64,000 nt of DNA, from the NCBI GenBank assembly GCA_014905825.1, contig JACGCN010000020.1, positions 806,001-870,000 on the forward strand, read 5' to 3'. Below, in pieces: positions 1 to 11,873 of the stretch. Source of the DNA: Lyophyllum atratum (taxonomy: Eukaryota; Basidiomycota; Agaricomycetes; Agaricales; Lyophyllaceae). The notes under the pieces are model-generated. The model made no database searches and was not told where the DNA came from. It saw only the letters and a list, made by a program, of their open reading frames with translations. Position numbers and translations under genes: made by a program. Positions within the stretch are counted from its first letter, which is position 1. Each line of letters begins with the position of its first letter.

Positions 1-1247
1 CTCACCAGCAATTCAAAAAGGCAACACGACGACTACAGGCTAGCAGCACGCGCCGACAGGTATCTGGTCACCTCGGTCTAGGGCCATCCTACTTAAGGAT
101 TCCCAATATCGAAATAGTGCTGATGAGGACCTAAAATCAGGTGGCAATGTTGGAAGAAGCGCTTGTCCCGAAGTTTGTACCCGTGGTGTGGTAAGTTTCG
201 CCCTGGCGGCGGGCGCCAGAAGCTTCTCGGGCCATCCCCCTGTTGATCGATGAAAGGGGCCAGTACGCATTTGCTCCCGCGAGGACTGAGCGTCATGAGA
301 CTACTTCCGTCGTATGTCCCATTTTTGGTCGATGAGGTAGATTATTATTTAAGAGGCGATTACTGAAAATGCCACAAGCCCTGTCGGTTAAATTTGCGCT
401 ATGTCCTTTCCATAAGAAAGTTCGTTTCTGCGTGGTTGCTGCATGCTGTCAATCGTCGAGCATGAGCTGAAGTTCAGCCTAGTCCAGCATGCTGACATCG
501 TGGTGTCCCTAGACTAGGTCGCACTGAGATGATGGCTCAAAGGAAGCGTCGTTTGCGCGCGCCGTGAGACGCATGAGGATACCCTATGAAAATTTGGCGT
601 CTTGCGCTGGTATGGAAAATACTTCCATAAGGCCCGATAAGGGCAACGTTTTCCGGCATCGTCGGGAACCTCCGCAAATCCTAATCCCGCTCCAGTGAAC
701 ACGGATGAGCCGTGGTGCTGGTTCACTCTGGACGTGTCTGTGCATGGGAGGCAAATGGGAGCAAATTGGTGACGAGAGCTTCTAATTTGACCTTGTACAG
801 GTTCCTGCTTTGTCCGTCCACAGCGCCAAACCGGTGCCGGCGCAGCTCTAGAAACTTCCAAAGGAAAAGGCTCGAACTAACCAGGCAAGCTAGGCTTAGA
901 CTCTTAATCAAGTGCCATGAGTGTCGTGTAGCACCACCTAGGCGGGGGCAAATTTCAAGAGGTATGGCTTGTTCTTGAGCCCCGGACAATGGGTATACAT
1001 ACGACTTCACAAAGTTACAGAATCGTCGCTGTCGTCGGGGCGACGGTGGGATACTGAGAAGACCGATTAGGCAACTTCTAGGTACACAGATCGCTTGCAT
1101 GCCGATCTCGATTCGATTCGATGGCTCACGTGGCAACTAGTGTAAATGGAACCTTCCTGGATTTCTTCTCCCTAGCGCTGTCTTCGTATTTATTTTGTAT
1201 CGCTCTCTTGCTACTACCACAACGTACGCTGTATTCGTTCTCTTTCT
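1..1247. other. no assignable gene
   Basis: Short open frames exist on both strands, but none shows a recognisable domain, a convincing exon chain or a codon pattern like the neighbouring genes. The last few hundred bases are probably the promoter and 5' leader of the G-alpha gene. The first bases could be the tail of a gene outside the window; I could not support that. Confidence 0.5.
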
Positions 1248-1277
1248 GTGTCCTCTCTTCTGCCTACCGTGCATATC

Positions 1278-3895
1278 ATGAAAAAAAGCAAGCACCAACC
1301 ATCCATATCTCGACGCAGGTCCATGTCCGATCCACTGGCTGCCGCTCTCCTTCCCCCGCCCAATGAATCCCCAATCCAGCGGGAAGTACGACTCAAAGAT
1401 GAAAATGAGGCCCGGAGGATTAGCGAAAGCATTGACGAGATGATCAGGCAAGAACGAATCCAGAGGAAGAAGGCCAAGCCAGACGTCAATATTTTACTGC
1501 TGGGACAGTCAGAATCGGGCAAAAGCACGACACTCAAACGTGAGCATCTATTCTTTGACCTCTTTATCTTCCATATCTCTCTGCGGAGTGGTTGTCTGGT
1601 CGAGAGAGGCTGAGTGGGCTGTCGATGTGACCCAAATACATTGTAAGTTGTGCACACACAGTCATGTGTTGCTGGTCTTCTACTCACGCCATGGTTTCCA
1701 TAAGTCCCACGCGTTCCCTCTTAATCCAGACCCAGAGAAGAGGGAATATGTCAAACTGGGGATATATGACTCCGAAATCCTGTATCCCTTTCTATCTCTT
1801 TTGTGGAGCTCCATACCTGCAACTACTCGAGCTTTGTTATCGATTATGCGAGTGCAGGCCGCTGACGTAGTGCGCTACCAGAATTTCAACTCGTACATTC
1901 GCCAGCTGAATTCAAAGCCGAGCGAATGGCATGGCGAGCTGTAATATACTTGAATCTAGTCAGATCTGTAACGAGGTTAGCATCTTATCCAAACAACGCC
2001 TTGCTTTCCAACCCCTTATCCATATTACAGAATTCTAGAGGCCCTCAGTCCCGAGGTAGATTACGTTGAGGACCACGATGATGTCGAGGAAGCCGACATC
2101 ATCATCTCTCCGAGTGGTCGACCTCCCTCAGCCATAAATGGCACACGGGTCCCCAATTACGAATCTTATCGCTCGCGTCTTGCCCCACTCGTTGAACTAG
2201 AAGACCGCCTGACGCGTCTGCTTTCATCACCAGATGAAGATGAACCTACGCGTCTGCCACCCTCTCCTGTCCGTGAAACCAATGGGCTCCTGAATGGCAA
2301 TGGCTATCCTACCTATTCGATGGGTTCTACAAACGGCGTCCGACCGGCACCCACAATATATATTCCTCAGGATAGATCCTTTTCTGCATCACCCATAACT
2401 CCCAGTATGAATGGATACACTCTAGCAACAGGCAGCCACTCTTCGCCAAGTGTCAGCAATGGTAACTCCAGAGGCAAAGAAGTCTCCGTGCACGCCTCAG
2501 CTACTTGGAAAAAACCCTTTACTTTCGGTGGGAAGTCCAAGAGCCCGAAGACTCCAAACTCCGGTGAAATTGAGGGGTGGTGGGAGGATCCAGACGACCC
2601 TGTCCATGCGCTTTACGCCTGCGCGCCTGCGATGCAGGAGCTCTGGAGAGACCCGAAAGTGAAACAGCGATTACGCGAAAAGAGAATACGATTAGAAGAG
2701 AGCAGCGGTTTGTACGTGGAGCGTTGTCGTTGCATTTTTACATTTGCTAATATGTTCTTTTGCGCCTTGCAGTTATCTCGATGATATCTCAAGAATTACG
2801 GCGAAGAAGTACTTCCCCACCGATAGTTCGTCACTCCCACGTTAGATGCTATTTACTCCGGCACAGCTGACCGGCATCGAATCACGCAGCGGATGTTCTC
2901 AAGGCACGACTTAAAACCACGGGCGTCGTCGAGCACACTTTCTCCGTCACATCTGGTAATCATCAAACTGAGTGGCGGATCTACGACGTCGGTGGAGCCA
3001 GGAACCAACGGCAGGCTTGGGCTCCGTACTTCCAAGATGGTCAGTTTATTCTTTGCCTTTGGATTATACCCATATAGACCTTTTAATGGTTGCTCATGTT
3101 GCTGTGTTTGCTTTAGTCACTGCCATCATCTTCCTTGCGCCCATCTCCGCATTCGATCAGGTCGAGTTCATCTCTATCTCCATAATCTTGACTGGTGACT
3201 CACAGGAACATTTTCCGTCTCATCAGGTCCTGACGGAGGTACGACGGGTTTTAGATCTATTGCGAATGCATGCTAATATTAGGCCCTCACCTTAGGATCC
3301 CCGAGTGAATAGACTGGAAGACTCTTTGCTCCTATGGAGATCAGTTGTATCCAACAAGTTGCTTGCCAATGTGAGCATAGTGTTGTTCTTGAACAAATGC
3401 GATCTTCTCCAGGTATTTCTGTTCATTTTTTCCTTCTTCTTTTGTCGTTGTTTGATACTAAGCGGTTTTTCTTAGGCAAAGCTAGAGGCAGGCGTGAGGT
3501 TGAATCAACATATGGTAAACTACGGGTCCAGATCCAACGATTATGTATCGGTATCAAACTGTATGTCATTGGAGTTACATTCCACGGTGGTATCCCCTAA
3601 TCTCTTTACATAGATTTCCGTACAAAATTCGGGGCCTTGCACCAAACATCGACACCCAACAAAGGACGGGAGTGTTACAGTGAGCGCTTTCTCATTCCCT
3701 ACTCTACACCCACAGGCTGATGTCTGGGCTAGTTCATCTCACAGCCGTGACTGATCCACGAAAAACGGCCATGATAATATCCACCGGTACGTTACCTTCT
3801 CTAAAGCTCCAAGCTTCTCTTGAGCTTGACACTGGCTTCTTGTAGTTCGGGACATAATCATCAAAGTCAACCTGAGGAATATGAGGCTCGTCTGA
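1278..3895 (+). CDS. large G-alpha (guanine nucleotide-binding protein alpha subunit)
   Basis: Heterotrimeric G-protein alpha subunit, a membrane-associated GTP switch in receptor signalling. The P-loop reads LLLGQSESGKSTTLKQFQ across intron 1 (1540-1881). Exon 2 (1882-1975) gives the start of the helical domain, and exon 3 (from 2031) holds a roughly 200-residue Ser/Pro-rich insert in that domain. Later exons encode switch I (KARLKTTGV), switch II (DVGGARNQRQAW), FLAPISAFDQ, FLNKCDLL (NKxD) and the C-terminal TAVTDPRKTAM then VNLRNMRL. The usual catalytic Gln after DVGG is Ala, and the guanine-binding TCAT motif is TAVT. I count about nine introns. Start choice is between ATG at 1248, 1278 and 1323; none is decisive. 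The long insert and changed switch II fit the basidiomycete-expanded G-alpha class rather than the conserved Gpa1-3 subunits. Confidence 0.9.
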
Positions 3896-4530
3896 AAGAT
3901 ATCGCAGTCCACTCTGTCGTGCCCTGCACGATTGATTACCTTCTATCCGATGCCGAAATCTTCTCCGTGACCGATGACTGCCTTCTACACACGTACTTAT
4001 GACTTCCGTGGCCTCTGTCTTGGCCTTCACCATCAACATCGCAATCCCGAAGACTCCTTATACTGTCGCATCCTCTCTCCAAACTGCTTATTGTTTTCGA
4101 TCTCTACAGAGAGCGTATCCCAGCCTTTCCATTTGCGCCATTCTTCGCATTGCTTGCTACGTATACCATACGGATTACTTCTATAATTTTTCCCAATTAA
4201 TGGCCTTTACTATCTACTCTCCCTTCGACCTTACGATTAATAAGAATATGATTCTTCGAGCTCTTCGTGCAGGACGTCCACAGACGAACTCCGATCAAGG
4301 CGAGCAGTCGGCCGCATCACGGAACAGAAAGCACTAAGCTCCAGGGTAGCTGTTGGTTGAGAAAGAACTCGACATTAGTTCATTTACATCCCTGCATCTG
4401 CACATGTCACTGCAGTTTTCCCGATGATTACCGCGGCAATTCATCATCTGGTACTGCACCCCGGAGTTCTCTGACCTCGGAGACTAGTTGAGGGTTGTTC
4501 TTGCAGTAGCACGGTGTTCGGAGTCGAGCT
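3896..4530. other. intergenic, no gene seen
   Basis: Contains the G-alpha 3' region and the RidA promoter. Short frames here have no recognisable product. Confidence 0.5.
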
Positions 4531-5240
4531 ATGCTTTCGAGAACTTTCACAGCTTATAACCGGACTTTCCGAGCGGCTCCATTCAACGCAGCCCTTGTCC
4601 AAACCCCCTCATTCTTTCCAAAAGGACACTTTCGTCGTACTCTCTCAGCCATGTCAACAACGCAGACCCACCCTTCCCTGACCATCGTCTCCACCCCAAG
4701 TAAGCATGCCTGACGCGACACGGTTTCATCCGATGAGATAGAGATTGACGCGGTTTGCAGATGCTCCTGCGGCTATTGGCCCTTACGCACAAGCCATCAA
4801 GGCTGGCGATCTTCTTTTCTTGTCGGGATGCATTCCTCTCAACGCTAAAGGCGAACTTGTTGGCGAAGGCAGCGTTGAGGCGCAGACCCACCAGGTGCTG
4901 GCTAACCTACAAGCCGTAGTTGAGGCTGGCGGCTCTGAACTCGGAAAGGTCATCAAAACCACCGTACGTTCCATGTTCTCCCAAAGGCGAATACCCTGAT
5001 CTGACGATCGTATCGTGATGTAGGTTTTCCTCAAGTCGATGAACGACTTCGTGGCTGTCAATACTATCTACGCTGCGTTTTTCGGCAAGCACACCCCCGC
5101 GCGGTCCGCTGTTGAGGTTGCAAGACTGCCGAAAGATGTACTTGTCGAGGTTGAGGCTATCGTCAGGTGTGTAATGCAACATCAGAACCTTGAGGAACAG
5201 CATCTAATGAGAGGCTCGTGATGTTTTCAGTTTGAAGTAG
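4531..5240 (+). CDS. RidA/YjgF family enamine/imine deaminase, probably mitochondrial
   Basis: RidA proteins hydrolyse reactive enamine/imine intermediates released by PLP enzymes such as threonine dehydratase. Four exons (4531-4699, 4761-4963, 5024 to about 5166, 5231-5240) join in frame. The core begins [15 protein letters not shown], continues FLSGCIPLN and [22 protein letters not shown], and ends [24 protein letters not shown]. The Arg of [10 protein letters not shown] is the conserved substrate-binding residue of the family. An N-terminal extension of roughly 50 residues, rich in Arg, Phe and Ala with almost no acidic residues, looks like a mitochondrial presequence, as in yeast Mmf1. 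An internal ATG at MSTTQTH could give a cytosolic form. Confidence 0.93.
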
Positions 5241-5391
5241 TCCTTCAAGCCGCAGTAGAATAGTATATCATACGAACAAGAGGATGAAAAGAAATAAACC
5301 TTGTACAAAATTTGGATCTCTGTCGCTTTGATCTGACTGGGAAGACGAGAGAGAAAGAAACCAAATGCAATTCATGTCCATCAATACAACC

Positions 5392-6447
5392 TCACATAGC
5401 CTCGATGACCTCCTTCAATCTCGTCTCATCTAGGATCTCGAAGCCCTTCGGCGATGTGACCTGCAAAATGACAACTCAGCACAATCATATCAGGCGAAAA
5501 TGAAAATTATACCTGAGCTAGCTGGACATTGTGTTGGTCCAGTTTCTCTTCCATCACTTGCTTCAGCACCCGCAGAGTCAGTATCTGTGCTTCTTTCAAC
5601 GTCATTTGCTGCAGAATTCGATGTCAATGTTGATTGAGCGCTACACACTGCATAGTCAGACGTACTTTATGCCATTTATCTTGAAGCTCGCTCTGCGCAG
5701 CTTCCGAACCTGAACCAATAGCTTTCGCGTCGTACCGCACGAATGTTCCCGATGGGTCGGTGTGGTATCTGCATGAAATGAGATATTGCCATACCGGATA
5801 GTGGAGTTAGCACTCACAGCTGCGGGCCTAGCTCGTCAATTCCAGCAATCAAAAGCGCCACGCCGAACGGTCTGCTCATCATGGCCTCCTCGTCGTGTAC
5901 ACTTTCTCCGAACCTCAGCGCAAGATCGCACACCGCCTGCGTCACGCTCTCCACTTTAATCCGCTCGTCGTAAGTGAATGCATGGTTCTGCGCCGTAACA
6001 CGGGCATGGTCGATCATGGTGCGTGCGTCAGCGGTCAGGCCAGACATTGCACAGCCAAGGTGGGCGTCGATCTCCATTATCTTTTCGATCGAGCTGGCTT
6101 CGAGGAGTGGGGATTGGACACGCTTTTCAACGGCCAGAACTACGCCCTCGGGCGTTCGGATGCCGACAGTCGTTGAGCCTAGCTGTTCGGGCACCTATCA
6201 GGACTCATTGCTCATCCAAGACGTGTTTAGAGTCGTACTTTGATAGCTTCGATGGCATACTCGACTGTACGATCGATATGTTTGAATAATGAGCTTGCAA
6301 CGAGCTGGTCTGTTCAACTGACCTTGGAAAAGACGCCCTTCAGGCGAAAAAGTGTTGACACCTCGGTCTACAAAGCCAAGTGAGTGAATTGAACCAGTTG
6401 GTATACCAGGTTGACTACCAACCATATTCTGAACGCGTCAAAAACAT
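5392..6447 (-). CDS. PUP2: 20S proteasome subunit alpha-5
   Basis: Alpha-ring subunit of the 20S proteasome core (alpha type 5, yeast Pup2); structural, not catalytic. The first exon is tiny: MFLTRSEY from the ATG at 6447, joined to [15 protein letters not shown], then VEYAIEAIK, then [21 protein letters not shown]. The N-terminal proteasome alpha signature ([20 protein letters not shown]) is perfect. Further exons give [38 protein letters not shown] and the C-terminal helices ending [11 protein letters not shown]. All introns are short. Its 3' end faces the RidA 3' end about 150 bp away. Confidence 0.96.
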
Positions 6448-6797
6448 ATCGATTGGAGGTTATATGGACAACCTGGAGAAGAAATAGAATCTAATGAACG
6501 ATGGCTTGCGTGTTCGACGCGCGTTCAGCGTGGGAAGTCAGATCAAGGTCCAAGATCTAATCTGGTTTCTTCAATGTGCTCTGCCAGCATTGTACTCCCA
6601 CCAAGCAATCAATGCTTCGTCGCCGCCGTTACAATACGGAATCAAGTCTTTAGCGGATATGTCGCTTTTTACCGCGCATCGGTGAAGGATCTATTGCAAT
6701 GAACGTGGGCTCTGAATGCGGAGTCGCATTAAATAAGACAACGTGCGCTTTACCGGACTTTTGGAATTTCATACTCCAACCACCAACATTAACGTCC

Positions 6798-8112
6798 ATG
6801 GCTGCCCCAGAACTCACGATGGCCGATCTCCAATCGATCTTGAAGTTCACTGTCGAACTTTCTCGCACTGCTGGGAAACTCATCCTCGAAGGTTCACAGG
6901 TGATCCAATCAACATCTGACTCTGATGTCAACGAAAAGAAGAATTCTGTGGATCTAGTCACCGAGTACGATGTGAGGGTAGAGGAGCTCGTGAAGAAAGA
7001 AATAAAGAACAAATATCCAGACTTCAAGTTGTGAGTCGAACGGTTCGCCTTCAGTGCGATCCTGGCTCATTGATGTAGCATCGGAGAAGAATCGTACGCC
7101 GCCGGCTCTCGTCCTCCTTTGACAGATGAGCCTACATTCTGTGTAGACCCGATCGGTATGTCCATATGTCTCGATCTAACTTGGTGGAGTTCTCACCTGT
7201 TTTCATTTTCAGACGGAACGACGAACTTTATCCATGGGTTTCCCTTCGTCTGTATCTCCCTTGGATTGATCTACAAACGTCGTCCAGTCCTGGGAGTTAT
7301 CTATAACCCCTTCTTGGACCACCTTGTATGTTCCGCTATATTTCGTCCATAGATCGTTCATCGTGATATCTTCGCAACATAGTACACAGGTATCAAAGGA
7401 CAAGGCTCCTACGTCACTCGAGGCTCTACAACCCCTATCAGACTACCACTTTCGTCCCTCACCGAAGCCTTTGCCCTCGCTATCGAAAGCACTCATCGGT
7501 ACGTAATACATTGCTGCTAATAGTATCTCCCTGATTTGTCTACGAATAGCTGTGGAATGGGGTTCGGACAGATCTGAAACAACGATCAGCTCCAAGTCAA
7601 GGGCGTTCGGCCGCCTTGCGGGGAACCCAGACCAGGGTGTTGCTGGTGGCAAAATGGCACATTCGCTCCGATCCATTGGAAGTGCGGCGCTCAATTTTGC
7701 GATGGTTGCAGAAGGTGGCTTAGATCTCTACTGGTACGCCCTTTCTGGCATTACAACTTCGAATCTGTGTGAATTATATATATATCTAGGGAGATCGGGT
7801 GCTGGCCGTGGGATGTCTGTGCCGGTATCGTTATCGCAGAGGAGGCTGGGGGCGTGGTCACTGGCGCCCATGCCGCATTCGAGGCCACTGCATCCACTGA
7901 TGCATTCGGTGATGTGACAGAGGAGATTCTCACAGGGAGAAAATATGTTGTTGTGCGAGCGATTGGCGGCAATCCCGTGAGTATTCTATTGTCCCTTCTG
8001 TCCACTTCTACATTTTGAAGCGACGACTTTACAGGGTGAAACGGGATCTGAAGCAAAGCAACGGATCATCAAGGAATTCTACGACAGCGTTGAAGATGTT
8101 CCTGCAAACTAA
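6798..8112 (+). CDS. inositol-1-monophosphatase family protein
   Basis: Mg2+-dependent phosphatase of the IMPase family, expected to release myo-inositol from inositol phosphate for phosphatidylinositol synthesis. The ATG at 6798 opens [12 protein letters not shown]. Motifs in order: [17 protein letters not shown] (metal-binding Glu), [14 protein letters not shown] (metal-binding signature, interrupted by an intron within DPI/D), [19 protein letters not shown] and WPWDVCAG (C-terminal signature with the third metal Asp). It ends VEDVPAN. Six or more exons with introns of about 55-60 nt. Length of about 300 residues fits the family. Quinate-pathway QutG-like proteins are related, but nothing around it suggests a quinate cluster. 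Confidence 0.93.
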
Positions 8113-9085
8113 ATCTCAGTCTCAGCTCAACCAATCACTTTGTACTATGTATAGAAGACTCCCATGATATTCGTTCGTAGTATTCGTGTTGGTTACGAAT
8201 ATCTTGGACGGAATTTCTTCGGAAGAAGCCCCAGAAGGCGTACGGAAATGTATCTCCAGAATATACACTTCTATCTAGAGATACGCTCCTCGCGTTGTAT
8301 CCGCCAGTATCATGCATTGCTCTTGTGAGTTGCCCACTTGCACGTCTGCCGTCCTGTCCCTGCCAAATTTGCGGGGAAAATGACGTCGAAGCACGGAAGC
8401 AATTGCCAACTTGGTTTCCGCGTGGTTTGTTTCAATTTGAAATTGAAGATAATGTCGTCGGCTGCCGGTCGGGAATCGGGTAGAGTAGTCGCGTGGGGTC
8501 GCGTCCGACGCCTTCTTAACTTCTTGACTTCGTGATGCGTGCACACCGGCGGGCCGCTGCTGGATTGTATCAACAGGTCTCAAACAGGCCCCGGGCCCCA
8601 GTGCTCAGCTCCTCTGTGTCGACGAAACCAAAGTCCCTCTAGTAGGATTTCCTTGCATAGTTCCCGCACCAAAATCCTACGATTGCGAGACACCACCTGG
8701 CACCACTCGGCCATAAAAATAGCCTAAGAACACTGTATCTGCGAGGAGGCGGCCGTGCAGACCCATACTCCATGAGGGTAAATGCTCGCTTTACATGGTC
8801 ACACAGACAGACACAAGTAAACCGATATCGACCGAATCCCAGAACCGTCCATAATCACCGCGCTCCTGCACCGATCACAATGCGGACACGCTCTATCTAC
8901 GAAAAGGCGTATCCTTACGCTCCCGCGGACCGGTGAGCGGTCCGCCTCGTCAGATGACAGAAGGAGCTTCTCCGCGTGTAGGGTTGGTGTGGGGAGACCG
9001 TACTTAAAACACCGGGGGAAGACTAACATGGCGTGACTGCTTCTCTTCTCTACCTTTTAGGCATAGAGTTGACGTCTCTCTAGAT
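8113..9085. other. intergenic, no gene seen
   Basis: Between the phosphatase stop and the transporter start. Open frames on both strands here are short and unrecognisable. The region presumably holds the transporter promoter. Confidence 0.5.
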
Positions 9086-11807
9086 ATGGTGAGAGCGCTA
9101 CCAAATAACAGGAGGGCTGTTCTGCTCGCGATCTTCATCGCGTTCGGTACGTCGCGGAATCCCATATATCTCGCGCCAGGACCTTACCAGTCGTTGCAGG
9201 AGGTATGCATCCCTGACCTGAACGATCTCTAATGTATTGTGAGTCTTGACTGAGACTGCTATATGAATGAAGAAGCTGACGTTTTGGATAAAGGACGAAC
9301 ACCGCAATAAGGTTTTCTCTTCGGGTATGATATTGGAGTCATCTCAGTGAATACGAACCGAATCCTGTATCTGGACTATACTTATATCGCGTTCTAGGGA
9401 TGCCTGATCATGCCAGACTTTATCAATCGTTTCGGCGAGATGAACGCTGAGGGCGTCATGGTTCTTACAAGCTCGAGACAATCGATCATCACCTCTCTCT
9501 TGTCCGCTGGGTGAGTCTACACCCCCTCCTCTTTGAAATGTGACTGAAACGGCGCGCTGTCATAGTACCTTTGTGTGAGTAGAACGTTGTTGGCCCTGCA
9601 TCGCATCTCACCAGTTCGTAGTGGAGCTTTAGCGCAGGCTTTCACATCGGATCGCTTTGGGCGCCGCGGCTCTATTCTCATCTGGACAGCCATCTTCACA
9701 ATCGGAGTTGCCATTCAGACCGGTACAGAGTTCTCTGTTGTGCAGATTACAATCGGTCGCTTCATTGCTGGGCTGGGAGTCGGCGCTTTATCAGGTGTGA
9801 TTGGTCTTTCAACAAATCTGATTGACTTCTGCTAATCCAATCTTACAGCTATCGTACCGTAAGTTCGAGAAACTCTTTCAAGAATTTTCAGCACATCCTA
9901 ATTTATTCCCTAACTTCCAGACTGTACAACGGTGAAACGGCGCCTAAAGCGCTCAGAGGTACTCTCTTGGTACTTTATCAGCTGCAAATTATTGTAGGGT
10001 ATGTAACGGTGGTCTCATGCTGCATTTTCGACTCTCTCTTACACGTTCTCTAGGCTCTTCCTTAGCTATGTCTTTGATCTCGCCACACACAATCTCAATA
10101 GCTCTGCATCATGGAGAGTTCCAGTAGGCCTCCAGTTAGTTTGGGGTTTCATCCTCCTCTCTGGTATCTTCTTCCTACCCGAATCTCCGTACGTCAGCCA
10201 TACCTATGGTATCGAACCCTCCTAACTTATGGTACAGGCGTCATTTATTGGGCACTGGCAAAACAGAAGAAGCTCGGAAGGTCATTGCGGAGTTAAACGG
10301 CGTACCTGAGGACGACCCGCTCGTCGAAGAGACCCTAGAGGAATTGGATCTTGCTATTCGAGCGGAGAACGAGGGAGGAAAGGCAACGTGGGCAGAATGT
10401 TTCTCCACCAGAAACAACCTTTGGAAGCGTACCGGCAACGGTATGATGCTACAGTTCATCCAACAACTCAATGGCCAGAATTTCTACTGTACGGCCATCT
10501 TCATGTATATCTTTTTTATCTCCACCCTGACCTTGGTGCGTTCTAGATTATTATGGAGACACATTCTTCCAGAGTGCAGGAACGCAGTAAGTATTTTTAA
10601 GATTTGTCCACCGATAATGCTGAACGGTTTGCAGGTTGTCGCCTTATGTCATTCAAGTTATCCTTGGTGCAGTTTCTGTGGTAGGGACCGTTCCTGCTCT
10701 GGTGCGTAGTCTTGTGCAGAACACCTTAAAGCACGCTCTGATCTTTTGTTCCGTAGTACTTGATTGAAACCTGGGGACGCCGTCGGGTTCGTATATCTAA
10801 CTGCATATCACGTTACTTTCTAACTCATTACTGTCTAGTCTCTCCTTACTGGTGCCCTGATGGAAGCTGCTTGCTCTATCATCGTTCGTGGCTCATCTTC
10901 AAAGCAGCGGGCCATGGTTCACTGAGCTATACATATTACAGGCGGGACTTGTCGGCCACTACACGCTTGCACCTCCAAATACGGCCAAGGAATTACTTAC
11001 AGCGAGAAATAGACAAGGAGGTAGGGCCGCAACACCGAGGGTTGAACATGGCTCACCATTGTCCTAGGTGACACAATGATCGCATTTGCCGTGCTGCATG
11101 TATTTTCGTTCTCCATCTTCTGGGGCCCCACTCCGTACGTTTCCTTCCAATGCTCACGGTGCACAATGTTATTCACATGCATGTTATGTAGTTGGGTGTA
11201 TCTAGGTGAGGAGACCTCGTTCCCAAGTATGACTCAAGAGCCCGGCAATTAACTAATATTTTCTCTTAGGTGAATCATTCCCCCTCCGCGTCCGCCCGAA
11301 AAGCATAGCGTTGGGCAGTGCAACGAACTGGTAAATTTACCATGAAAAATGAGCTGGTTGAAGCGGCATGCTGAACGTTGTCGTCAGGCTCTGGAACTTT
11401 TTACTCTCGTTCTTTGCTCCTCGAATTGCCGCAGAGTGCGTATATATTTTTAACAGAAGGTGATACGCAGTTAAGGCTTGTCATGTAGTATCGGGCCTCT
11501 CATTCTCCTCATCTTCTTTGGCATGCTGCTGTTCGGCTATGTCTATGTCTACCTGTTCATCCCTGAGACCAAAGGACTTAGTCTAGAAGAGGTGCGATTA
11601 CATCAGGATCTATTCCAACGCATGGCACCGTTGACAACATTTTCCATCTAGGTCGACGAAATGTATCGCTCTGGAGTCAAGCCTTGGAACTCAGCCAACT
11701 GGAAGCCACAGTTGATTGAACAACTCCACAAAGAGAAACCCGCGCACAACGATGTTCGCGATAGCGCCGAAAAGCAGAGTTCAGAACAGCCGGAGATCAA
11801 GGTCTAG
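9086..11807 (+). CDS. MFS sugar transporter (sugar porter family)
   Basis: Twelve-helix plasma-membrane hexose/sugar permease. Deduced exons give LLAIFIAFGGFLFGYDIGVISG (helix 1), DRFGRRGS, GRFIAGLGVGALSAIVPLYNGE, the central PESPRHLLGTGKTEEA sugar-porter signature, QQLNGQNFYYYYG, ETWGRRRSLL, FAVLHVFSFSIFWGPTPWVYLGESFPLRVR, and PETKGLSLEEVDEMY at the end of helix 12. A hydrophilic tail ends EQPEIKV. The gene has about fifteen introns, and the FGG of helix 1 seems to need a 3-nt exon at about 9201. Substrate cannot be read from the sequence; the QQLNGQNF motif resembles hexose permeases. It neighbours secreted polysaccharide-acting enzymes, which may fit uptake of released sugars. Confidence 0.93.
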
Positions 11808-11873
11808 ATGACAGTCGATGATATTTCAATGATATTTCACATTCACGATCTTCATACTATCAACACATCTATA

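Noticed and set aside
1..1247. Several open frames of 60-157 codons on both strands
   Set aside because: No recognisable domains, no exon continuity; overlapping frames on both strands look random.
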